A stretch of 64,000 bases of DNA from Siniperca chuatsi. Lineage: Eukaryota > Chordata > Actinopteri > Centrarchiformes > Sinipercidae. Each line of letters starts with the position of its first letter. Within the stretch, counting starts at the first letter, position 1. The notes beneath the pieces are model-generated. The model made no database searches. It worked only from the letters and a program-made list of their open reading frames with translations, and was not told where the DNA came from. The stretch spans positions 25,982,675 to 26,046,674 of the forward strand of contig NC_058046.1 in NCBI RefSeq assembly GCF_020085105.1. Direction: 5' to 3'. The position numbers and the translations under genes were made by a program. Positions 1 through 11,385 of this stretch are shown here, piece after piece.

Positions 1-1088
1 TGCTCAGGACGCCATTACTCCACTATATCTTTACATAACAAATAGTTGTTTGCTGCTATAATAATGTTCAAAATCTCATATACAGAACCTTTAAGGTCCT
101 GCCACATCATCTCAATTGGATTCAAGTCAGGACTTTGACTGGGCCACTCCAGAACCTTAATTTAGTTTCTTTTGAGCCATTCAGAGGTGGACTTGCTCTT
201 GTGCTTGGGATCATTGACTTAAGATCACGGACTTCACCCTCAGAAATCACCCTACCACTACCATGTTTGACTGTTGGTATGATGTTCTTATTGTGGAATG
301 CTGTGTTAGCTTTACGCCAGATGTAACAGAACCAATGTCTTCCAAAAATGTCCACTTTCGACTCATCAGTTCACAGAACATTATCCCAAAAGGCTTGAGG
401 GTCATCAATGTGTTTTTTGGCAAATGTGAGACAAGCCTTTATGTTCCTCTTGGCCTGCAGTTCCTTGGATGTTCGTCTGGGTTTTTTTGTGACTTCCTGG
501 ATGAGTTGTCGATGCGCTCTTGGAGGAATTTTTGTAGGCTGGCCACTCCTGGGAACATTCACCACTGTTCCAAGTTTTCTCCATTTGGAGATAATGGCTC
601 TCACTGTGGTTCGCTGGAGTTGCAGAGCCTTAGAAATGGCTTTGTAATCCTTTCCAGACTGATATATTTCAATAACTTTCTTTCTAATCTCTTCTGGAAT
701 TTCTCATACTGCATACTGTGCTGCTTGTTGAGACCTTTTAGCCAACTTCACTGGAAAGGTTCTGTTTAAGCGATGTTTAGATTCAACAGGGCTGGCAGTA
801 ATCAGGCCTGATTGTGTTTAGTCTAATTGAACCCATTTATCAGTTCAGTTTGGTTCATTGGTTGAATGAGTAACTAAGGGGGCAATTACTTTTTTCACAC
901 AGGGTCAGTTGGTGTTGGAAAACTTGTTTCCTTCAATAAATTAAATGATAATTTAAAAACTATATTTTGTGTTTACTCAGGTCGTCTTTGTCTTATTTTA
1001 AATTTTATTTGAAGATCTGAAATCTGTGTGACAAATATGCAAAACAGAAGAAATTAGGAAGGGGCCAAATACTTTTCATGGCACTGTA
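1..1088 (-). mobile_element. Tc1/mariner DNA transposon, truncated and decayed
   Basis: A decayed Tc1-type element read on the minus strand. The right edge (about 1059-1088) is a terminal repeat reading CAGTGCCATGAAAAG inward, followed by TA. Between about 770 and 370 the minus strand encodes the N-terminal helix-turn-helix part of a Tc1 transposase, with the typical run ISKWRKLGTV and PRSGQP. Between about 355 and 90 fragments of the catalytic part follow, including WSGPVKVLT. The middle of the transposase is missing, frames change several times and the C-terminal end and left terminal repeat are lost near position 90 or lie outside. It cannot encode a working transposase. Confidence 0.85.
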
Positions 1089-1509
1089 GGTCTATCTTTT
1101 TTTAAAAATCTCTCTTCACCTGTCATACGTAAAGTTAGAGGCAGCCACAAAAAAATCTTGCCGAAATCTTTCTTCTATAATCACCCCTGACGAAATTGAG
1201 GCTTTCGCAACACCTGTAATCATCATCTAAGCAAATTTTTAAAACTGTAAAGGAGGCCTTTGAGTGAAACTATCTATCTGCCAAGGGATTGCGTAGGTTC
1301 AGACACTTCCAAAGAAGAAACCAGATTTAAAGTGCTTGTGGGCAATCACATGCCCCCACCACCATCATCATACTTTAGGCTTTGCCTCTGCATGCAGAGA
1401 GTCGGTGCAAATAAAGGACATGATGCAAATAATTTTTTGAAAGGAAATGCTTCTCATTTTTCAAAAAGCCTCAGTTCATTGATTGCATTTTCAGTGGTTG
1501 GGAGCTCAG
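1089..1509. other. Upstream region of epgn, no gene seen
   Basis: About 420 bases between the Tc1 remnant and the epgn TATA box. I see no exon with splice signals and no repeat that I recognise. It is the natural place for the proximal control region of epgn. Confidence 0.4.
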
Positions 1510-1517
1510 TATATAAG
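1510..1517 (+). promoter_or_regulatory. TATA box of epgn
   Basis: TATATAAG lies about 90 bases before the epgn start codon. The expected transcription start is near 1540, giving a 5' leader of roughly 60 bases. Confidence 0.6.
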
Positions 1518-1600
1518 CTCAGCAAAAGGCTGTTGATCACATTGCATAGGCAGAAGGAGTAGAGCTGAGAACATCAGACATCACACAGACAGAAGACAAG

Positions 1601-3468
1601 ATGTTTATGCAAAGACAGACATACCTGGAGAAGGGTAAGTTTCTAGTTTACTCTTTGATGTCAAATTTGAAATGAGTATGGGGAGAAACCAATTTTTTTG
1701 GTTTGTTTAAATTAGTAAGTCCTTGATTATAGCAACACTATTGAAATGTGTGTGTGTTTTGCTGATGTAGCCCTTTTCATAAAAGTAGATAAAGGAATGA
1801 TGTTTGACCAGGTTACAGCCAGTTGTTGTCTCGAATTTGTGATCACACAGTGAAATAAAGATCGTGACTAGAAAACAATGGGTTTTTCAGCACAAAGACC
1901 AACAAGGGAGCAAAATAAATCCTTTACACAGTAAAATCTAATAATTGAAATTCATATTTTCTGTTATTTCCCTCCCATGTTTTCCAGCCCTCCTCTCAGC
2001 ACTGACAGTGTTGCTTCTACTGACTACAGCAGGACAATCTGCAGTGCTGGGTGACAACCTCCAGACCACAGCAGCTCCTGCTCTGTCAAACTTACCTCTG
2101 AGCACACAGCTCAACAACAGTAAGTGTCTTCAAAGCTTGGTCAATGTCAGAAGACATTAAACTGTGCAAAGGCGTTTTATCACTGATTTAGCTGATTTAG
2201 CGGAGACCCAAAGTTCCCAATATTACATACTGTAATGTTTATCTTGTGTACACAAATTATTAACTTGTGTACACAAAATTTAAGATTCATCTTGTGCAAA
2301 TGAACAAGATAACTATTGAAAAATATAATTTAAAAAATAACATCAAAAGCAACTGACAAATTAAAAATATAATCATCACTCACTCAAAAATCTATATTTT
2401 CGTTTTTCCATTGTTTTATCATTTATCCATCATTTTTGCACCCTTGTTAATTGATTCATTAATTGATTATCACTTAATTTATTAATTAGTCAGTTGACTA
2501 AGTAGTGGCACAAATGGGCCCCCATACTTTTGTGTTAAAATTTAAAAATTGATTATGAAGCTACTCTCTCTCTCTGCAGGCAGTATGGAGGAACCTCAGG
2601 TTCTGCGCTCACACAGATCATGTGGAAGTGAACATGAAAACTACTGTGAAAACGGTGGAGAGTGCATGTACCCCCAAGACAATGACAAACCTTTTTGCAT
2701 GTAAGAAGTGTTCTCTCTCTCTCTCTCTCTCTCTCTCACTCACTCACTCACACGCACACATGCACACATGCACACACACATGCACACACACATACAATAT
2801 GTTAAAGCCTTGCCTATAGGTTCCTGGTGTATCCTGAATATGTTTTAGTTATGATCAGTAAAAACACTGCTTCATATATACATGCACATGTTGGTTCGTG
2901 TTCATCTTTGGAATGCACTCACATATTTCTCTGTCTGTTCTGCAGCTGCACGTCTTCTTACAGCGGGCCTCGCTGCCTGTTCTTCAGTGATCACACTCGC
3001 ACTCTTCCCGAGTTGGAGGAACTGATTGGCATCAGTTTTGGAGTAGTCATGCTCTTCTTTGTCCTGGCCATCATAATTTACTGCTTTGCCTATAAGAGGT
3101 GAGTATCTACAGACTTTCAAATTTTTTTTTCATATTTTTGGGGATTTCTTCATACCACCAAAAAAAATGACGAATTGACCAAATTGAGTGTTTCCTTTTT
3201 TTGTCTTGTGGTTTACAATTGTTTACGTACCTTTTGATTAATTTATAAAAAAATACTTTTCAAATTGGTAGCTTTGGTATATTTACAGTTATTAACAAGT
3301 TTATATTTTTGACATTTTGCTGTGTGTAAAAGACAATGGTCTGCTTAAAAATGTCTTGAATGGTTACCAAGAATATGAGAACAAGTTCTAATTATGATGA
3401 TTTCTTTTTTCAGGTGTATAAAATCAGCTCCGCTAATGAAATCTGCACCGTCTGAGTCATCAGTGTGA
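1601..3468 (+). CDS. epgn: Epigen, EGF-family growth factor precursor
   Basis: Five coding exons: 1601-1634, 1988-2119, 2580-2700, 2946-3098, 3414-3468; 164 residues. All junctions are GT-AG and phases agree. A hydrophobic signal segment (about residues 12-30) is made by exons 1 and 2. The EGF module has six cysteines at about 70, 78, 84, 95, 97 and 106 and is split by a phase-2 intron after the fourth cysteine, the hallmark of EGFR ligands. A membrane span follows (about 122-143), then KRCIK and a very short tail, which resembles mammalian epigen (KRCLK) more than the other ligands. Being first in an epgn-ereg-areg order supports the name. The product should be a membrane precursor whose EGF part is shed and activates EGFR. 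The first ATG after the TATA box was taken as start; an alternative methionine lies two codons on. Confidence 0.85.
2711..2795. repeat. (CT)n and CA-rich microsatellite in epgn intron 3
   Basis: A CT run turns into ACTC and CACA/TGCACA units, right after the exon 3 donor. Confidence 0.9.
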
Positions 3469-3646
3469 CCCCCACAACTCACTCTTCATCATCTTCATCA
3501 GTGTCGCCGCCATTTGCCTTTTTTGTGTTAAATGGTCAGATATTAATCACTTCATTGTCCTTTAAAGAATGTGAGTGAACTATTGACTATTTATTGTAAT
3601 ATAGCAATTAACTTATTTAAAGTGTTCGATTTATTTAATTATTTTT

Positions 3647-3652
3647 AATAAA
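3647..3652 (+). terminator. Polyadenylation signal of epgn
   Basis: AATAAA lies about 180 bases after the epgn stop codon; the 3' end of the mRNA is expected near 3670. Confidence 0.6.
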
Positions 3653-3708
3653 TGTATAAAAAAATAATTTATGTGTTGCTTGAATTTCTGTGGGTGAAAG
3701 GTGAATAA

Positions 3709-3709
<1 letters not shown>

Positions 3710-3753
<44 letters not shown>
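3710..3753. repeat. (AC)n microsatellite
   Basis: Pure AC dinucleotide run of about 44 bases just after the epgn gene. Confidence 0.95.
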
Positions 3754-3754
<1 letters not shown>

Positions 3755-4264
3755 CTTACTATTAACTTATCACCTAAGGAGATGTAGTTTTTGTCAATAA
3801 TTTATTGGTTGTCTATTTGGGAGGCTCAAGAAGCATTTTTATATATTGGCAGGAAATACTGTAGTTACCATTATGGAATATAACATTTAAAAATCAATTG
3901 AAAAATGGAATAGTAATTTCGCTGACACATTAGGGAACAACTATTATTTAAAAAATGACATATGCCTGTTTGATTCTCATTTATTACTCCCTTGAAGGGA
4001 TAATACCTTTTAATCCACGAACTGTAAAATAAAAAAAAGCTGTCTATTGACCCTAAAGGCTCCCAAAAAATGAATTAAATAACATTTTATCACAATATTA
4101 ACATGTGAAAGAGCCACAGGCATAAGACCACAAAAAAGATGATACATTGTATAAGTCTAAACTGGTGGATGACATAAAACTGGGGTGTTGGGGGAAGGGG
4201 GATGAAACAATCATGTACATGTTTTTGCATCAGTAATATTAATCCTTAAATATGATATATAATA

Positions 4265-4450
4265 ATAAAACTCGGACAGGGGCCATTCTGCTGCATAACA
4301 ACTACTTTTACTTTTGATACTTTTAAGTATATTTTTGCGGATAATACTTCTGTACTTTTACTTAAATAGGATTTTGAATGAAAGACTTGTACTTGTGATG
4401 GGGTATTTTTACATTATGGTATAATATACTTTTTCTTAGGTAAACCATTT
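4265..4450 (-). mobile_element. hAT-like MITE fragment (AGTAC-rich family), inverted
   Basis: The first half of a non-autonomous element seen several times in this window, whose full copies begin CAGTGGTGGAAG and end CCACCACTG and are full of AAGTAC/GTACTT words. Here it runs on the minus strand, from the middle motif (GGCCATTCTGC) towards the start, and the outer terminal repeat is not visible. Confidence 0.6.
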
Positions 4451-4830
4451 ACTGTCTATCTGTTGTAGTAGGCTGCAAAATATGAGTAAAGGCCGGACTT
4501 CCATCTGAACTTCAAGAAGTCCATCAGTATTAAAAGGATGACGGTGATAGAAGCAGCTCCTCCTTGTCTTTCTGGAAAACTGGTGCCTGCAGGGTCTGTC
4601 TTTTTATTTGGACCTTTGATGTGTGAAATTATCTAGCCTAAATTAAAGGAGTCTGTCACCACACCCAGACCGCAGGATCGAGCCCATTGGTTTCCAGTTT
4701 GTCTCTGCCTGGAGAGGCATCGCCTGCCCCCTTACCTAGTTATTTCGACAAGTCGGAAGCGTCTCCAACCCAGACTGGCTCATACCTGCGCGCCCACAGA
4801 GCCTCCTGTCTGCGACCTGCCGGCTCTGAA

Positions 4831-7800
4831 ATGGAGAACAGCAAACCTTCAGCGCTCCTCTCGCTTATCGGTAAGTTGGGGTTTCTTTGTGTTTGATAGG
4901 AAGACGTCAGGTTCACACATTGTACTTAATTAGTATCAGTTAAGTGTACTTGAAGTATCAGAACTGAAAGTAACCTACTCTTTATGCAGCAGAATGGTCC
5001 TGTCATTATTATCATATTATACATTGGAACTGTGTACCTGATGCATTAATGGTCGGCTACGCAGTATTTTAATGCAATAGTTTGCCAAGATGGAGCTAAT
5101 TTGAGCTATTTATGTACTGTTGGGTAGTTTAATACAAACAATACAGGTTTTATAAGCAGGTCATATGTTTTGTGTGTAAAATCTTAATTTTCAAAGTGAC
5201 CATAGTAACTATAGCTGTCAGATAAATGTAGTGGAGTAAAAAGTACAATATTTCCCTCCCAAATGCAGTGGAGTATAAAAGTATGAAATGGAAATACTCA
5301 AGTAAAGTACAAGTACCTAAAAATTGTACTACTTGTATTTAAGTAAATATACTTAATTGCTTTCCACCACTGGTTTTGAGGCATTGTAGGTTAATAGAGT
5401 ATTTACATTTTGCACAACGTCGTATTTTTATTTCACCACATTTTAGTGGGAAGTGATGCAGCTACTTTCACTTTCAAAACACGTGATGAACTTATAAAAT
5501 GCCACTAGTGGGAAAGTAACTAAATACATTTTCTTAAGTACAATTTACTACTGTCCTTGAGTATTTCCATCATGCTATTTTATACTTATTATTGTACTTT
5601 TTACACTATATTTTATTGACAGCAGTTACTAGTTACTTCAAAGATTAAAGTCATATAACAAATTTAAGAAGGAAACAGTATATTCTAGCTTGTATAAACT
5701 GAGTACCCAGTAGTGGAGGAAGTACTCAGATCCTTTACTTAGTGGCATCCTGCAGTAAAATTGCAGTTTGCAACCATTTGAATACTGCTCGCCTCACCCT
5801 CCTCCAACATGGTGACCTCCGCTGAAGGGGACCCGCTCCCTCTGTAGATATAAAGGGCTTATTCTAAGGGAACGAAAACCCGACTATTCTTATTTTAAGG
5901 TGGTTATACACTAATGAAAACATACTTCTAAATATTAAATTCCATTTCCAATGTACAATGTAAAATACTGCATTACAAGTAAAAGTCCTGCATTTAAAAT
6001 CCTACTTAAGTAAAAGAAGTATTATCAGCAAAATGTACTCAAAGTATCAAAAGTAAAAGTACTCATTCTGCAGAAAAAATGTCCCCTGTGACTGATATAT
6101 TCATATAAATGTCATTATTAGATTGTTATGACAGAGGCATTAATGTGTAAGCATTATTTTACTGTTGTAGCTGGTTGAGCTGTAGCTAGTTTAAAATACT
6201 TTATATACAGTTAGGTAGTCTAGTGGTTCTCAACCTAGGGGTCGAGCCCCCTCCAAAGGATCACAAGATAAATCTGAGGGGTTGTCAGATGATTAATGGG
6301 AGAGGAAAAAATTAAAAATAAAGTTCTGCTACCTAAATTTGTATTCATGTTTTGGACTTTTCTCTAATGTTTGCTTTTTTCGAAATATTGAATAAATTTA
6401 CCCCGTTGTGCATCGAGCAGATATATAAAAGGAACCACTGAGAAGTTTAGAGGGTAAATTCACAAACATAAACAACTCACAGACATCTGAAACATGTCAA
6501 GGGGCCCAACTAGACACTACTTATTCATAAGGGCTCACAAGTCCAAATGTTATAAACCACTTAGTTATAATGTGCGAATGACCAGCGTGGGGTAAAAAGT
6601 ACAATATTCCCCTGAAATGCAGTGGAGTAGAATGGAGATACTCAAATAAAGTACCTCAAAACTCTACTTAAGGGCAGTACTTGAGTGAATGCACTTAGTT
6701 AGTTTCAAACACTAAACGTCCTGGTAGGAATATTGTAATAACTTTTCATTAGGATTTTTTTGCCTTCTCCATTTTCACAACTCATAGAAATCCAAAACAA
6801 CTCATAATAAACCAATTCAGAGTTTTGTAGTAATTCCATGCAACTGTCGCTGTTATTCCTCTCTTTGTTTATTTTAACTGTGTAGGCACACGTGAGTTTT
6901 TCCTATTAACCAGTTATCCATAATGATATTAGTTTACCACTGATAACCTTCCCTCCTGTTGCTGCTCTCGATTATGTGGGTCATATAAAGATAAAAGCTT
7001 ATTGTTGCCCTGCTCACCTCTACCCTAGACTAAACATTTGTGTTAACCAGCTGAGTGTTGTATATTCAACTTTTCACAAAGTCCAGGAGTCAAATTTCCT
7101 TGTTATTAAATGCAAACAGTTGGAAAAGCACAGGTGTAATTCTTGTGTAAATGAATGCGATCAGATAAGATGGGTATCGGGACCATATTGGCGCTTGATG
7201 CCAGATTAGAGTGAGTCATTGACTAATGATATAAATGGGCTGATTGATCAGTGATTAATTATTAATACAGAAAAGTTGCTTCGTCACCACTTTACACCAA
7301 TCAGCCATGTCAGAAACACCCAACAACCAGCCTGAGTGCACTCACAGAAAACACAGAGGAAAATATCTCTACAGCCATAACAACAGACAGAAACCCAGAG
7401 AGAGTACGATGCCAGGCTTTTATAGCGAGTATAACCAGATTCATAACCAGTCACAACCAGACACATCCAGTGTTTTTCTGTCCTGCCTGCAGGAATGTGG
7501 GCGTCTGCAAATTCTGTGCATTATAAAGTTGAGCATGCTGGTACAGGCATGTGGGCTAGGCAACACGAGCCACACCACATCTCCTACTTTGCATAGTTTA
7601 CACAAAAAAACTGGCAGGAAATCTGACGTTTCTCGCAAAAAAATGACTTATGACTTTTGAATTTTTCCTTAATGCTAGTGTGGTGTCTTATCTAAACGCA
7701 CTCACTTGTGGGCTAAATGATCAGGATAACAATCCTGTTGCTCACATACGATATCATGTTACAAATGCAAATTCAAAGCACATGTAATTTTTTAAACATG

Positions 7801-10800
7801 TTGATAGTCATTGTTCAATGTGTAAAATGTATTTATAAAGTGTTTATATGGGAAAACAGTTTTAAGTTATGAATTTAGGGTTTTATAAACTGTCACATGT
7901 GATGTCAAAAATCTAACGTGAAAACAAAATGTAACAGTATGTTAACAAACATGTCTAAAAAGCGATTAAGTGATCTTTTTTTTGGGATTTCCAACCATGA
8001 GTCACAAGATGATTAACAGGATCAGAGACAATTTTTATTTTTTTTTTACACAAAACTATGTTTATTTTTCTGGCTTTTCTCCAATAATTCCCTTTTTCAT
8101 GTGAAATTTTGGATAATTGTATCTTTTCAGGTCCCTAAAATTTTCCAAATTGAACAATTTGAAAAGGGAAAATCACCTTTTTAAACTGATCACAACTCAC
8201 AGATATATTAAACCAGTGACGAGGGGTCACACGTTCGTTTTAGGGGACTCAAGCCAAAAAGGTTGGGAACTAGTGCTTTGTGGGATTGTTCAACTCCAGT
8301 AATAATAAAATAAGTTTGGATGGCACGCTACAGGGACATAACAACCTACACAGGGCTGGTAAAAAGTGTAATTAATGAGCCAAATATTCTCTGTTCAACA
8401 GGTGTCATGCTGCTCTGGCCGTATGTGCTCACCAAGAGTGTCTCATCCCGACTGCAAACTGCAGACAGCGGCTCTCTATCTGCAGGTAATCACACTGACA
8501 ACTGATAACAAATCACTTTATTTGGCAAGTATAATAAATGTGCAGGGATTTGTCTTCAAAGTAATAATATGAGCACAAAATGCCAAGTATTGTAATGCAT
8601 TTGGATAACTGGAAGTAAGCTCATAATGGATATTATAGTCTTGATACTGTAACTGTAGATAATATAATTTGCATTTAGTGTCATGTATTTTGTTTTTGGT
8701 GTAGCGTGGCATGAAGCTGTAGAAAGCACTAGAAATAAGTGTGCGTTGTACAGTGATGAACTCTGCAGTAGTCCAACATAAATGAGGCATATAAAGCTAG
8801 GGTAGGTAATTCAGAAGCATTTTTTGTTATATTTGTTGAAATTCTCTTTACATCTCGACAGCAATCAAATCAAATGCTCTGAAATCGGCGGCCTGTAATA
8901 AGCCCATCCAATGCTTGGCTGGCCTACCTGCCTGTCTATCTACCTACCTACCTACCTATCTTTTCGGCTGGATACTTTCAAAATGTAGCTGTTTCTTGCT
9001 AGTTTCTCCAGCGTTACCTATCTTAGCTTTAAAGTACCCTTTCCTAGATTTGGGACGTCACAAATTTGAAAGCCAATTGCAATGCCACCGGCAAAGAAAC
9101 CTGAAACCTCCAGCGCAGAGCGGACTTGCCAGTACAGAGAGCGAGAGTTTGCACTAAGTTAGCTTAGTGAAAGTTTTGACAGCAAAGTGAGAGTGTGCAG
9201 TTTTTGGATGTAAACCAGACCCTGGAGCTTCCTTCCACTATCTATTAACGTTACGTAATTACAATGCTAACAAAATAAGACGGTGTAGTCCCTCGTTCGT
9301 CGAGGAGTGTTCCATCGTAGAAAAGGTTTCAGTCGTAGTCATCTGGACACTGTTATCAGAATCAAGACGTTTCGGCTCCCATCCAGAAGTCATTCTCAAT
9401 TGTGAAAATGGAAACAAAAGAAGGTCAGTTTCAGGTGAAACTAGGCAGGGTAAACAGCAGACACTCAGGAAGACTCTTCCCTGAGGGCAGGGCTTAAGCA
9501 ACACAGATTAGCTTAAATTTCTGAGTTCTCAGACGATTTTCACAATTGAGAATGACTTCCGGATGGGAGCCGAAACGTCTTGATTCTGAAAACAGTGTCC
9601 AGATGACTACGACTGAAACCTTGTCTACGACAAGCTAACAAACAACATAAACAAATAAAAATGCTAACCACACTTACCATTCTGATACGTCTGCAAGTCA
9701 ACAATTTTTGGTGCACAATAGACTCCTCATCTGGGTCTGACTGAGGCTCAAACAAGTATGGCTGAATCTCTGATGTTTCCTCTAACTCGAGCCATCTTGA
9801 CATGCACCGCTCTCTCACCATGGATGTATGTCTCTCCCACACATCCATGTTCTCACCGGCACCGGTCAACCTAATGTGCAGCGGTGTTGGGTGGGGCATT
9901 GAGAGATCCAGAATTTCTCAAAGAGGGAGAAAAAGTTGTTTTTTTAAAAACTTTTTATGTGGGATAACCATGTTAAACAAAATATCAATCATAGCAGAGT
10001 ATTTTTACATACTTTAAAACGTGTCTGGAGGGGAACTTTAAGGAGCTTTTTTAATGCAGCCACAATTAGTTGACTCTTCGATTAGTTGATAGACAGAAAA
10101 TTATTATTATTAGATTATTTTTTGGGCAATTCGGCTTTATTAGATAGTGTCAGTATAGAGAAAGGAAAGGAAAGGCAGGACAGACAGGAAAGGCTCGGGA
10201 GAGAGAGGGGATGACCTGCAGCAAAGGCTTCGGGACGGATTCGAACCCGCAAAAATGAATTCCACACTGTTTCCCCAGTATGGATCTGATCACCCTCAGA
10301 CACCCTTAAAGCACAAAGTCAACAATTTAAGCTAAGCCTTTTTTTTCATTTCACATCAAATGTGCTGAATTACAGATCCAAAACTATGAAAAATATAATG
10401 TGTAATATAAAATCCAATGTGACACATGTTTTTTAAACTTGACTTATACAGCACCTTTCAAAACTAAGTTACAAAGTGCTTAACAATGGGGATCAAAAAT
10501 AAAACACCAATAATGTGTGACTAAAACCAAGCAAAGAGAGGTACAGGAAATGAAATCTAATAAAATACACCACAATAAAATAAGGCATAAGAGTAAAATA
10601 AACAAACTAGAGCTGCAACAATTATTTTTAATATTGATTAATCGGCCAACTTCTTTTTGGTCTATAAAACATCAGAAAACAGTGAAAAATGTTCATTACT
10701 ATATCCTAGGGACCACGGTGACATCATCAAATGTCTTGCTATGGCTGACCAACAGTCCAAAACCCAAAAAATAAATTAACTATCATGTAAGACTTAGAAA

Positions 10801-11349
10801 ATTAAACGACTGATCGATTATTGAAATAGTTGCAGATTCATTTTCTTTCTATCGACTAAATGTTGCGGCTCTAAAACAAATGAGACAAATCAAAATGGGC
10901 TAACATTAATAAAGATTTTGTGATTTAAAAGATGTTATTGATCCTGCAAGCCTCAGATCCTAATGATTGCACTTCTATAGCTGCAAAAATAAAATGGAAC
11001 AACACAGTTGAAAGTAATAAATAACTGTCACAGCAGTACCTTTATACTCAGATTTGGGGCTTAGTTAACAAGATATGTGAGGGTCTCTAAACACAGGTCT
11101 GTATGTTGAACACATGTTTATTCATTCGAGGGCCAACAGAGTGCGACTCAGTGAAAATGATGCAGAGTTTCCTATGAAAAGGTTTCCAACAGCTGTCTTG
11201 TTGTTGGTGTTTCAGGGCAGGGAGAAGAGCGCCCTCATGCGGTGAAGCGGTCGACACAGAACTGCGAAAGCACATTTGACAAGTACTGCCTGAACAACGG
11301 CCAGTGCATGTTGCTGGTGGACATCAACGAACACCACTGCAAGTACGAT

Positions 11350-11385
<36 letters not shown>

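Larger units (their letters stand above)
5708..6715 (+). mobile_element. hAT-like MITE, nearly full length, interrupted by two other elements
   Basis: Starts CAGTAGTGGAGGAAGTACTC and can be followed to about 6715 (GCACTTAGTTAGTTTC), where the terminal repeat has decayed. Its parts are separated by two insertions, listed separately, which are therefore younger than it. Confidence 0.65.

Noticed and set aside
10225-10245. tRNA gene suggested by a B-box-like word
   Set aside because: No A box, anticodon arm or cloverleaf fits; it belongs to a dispersed repeat.
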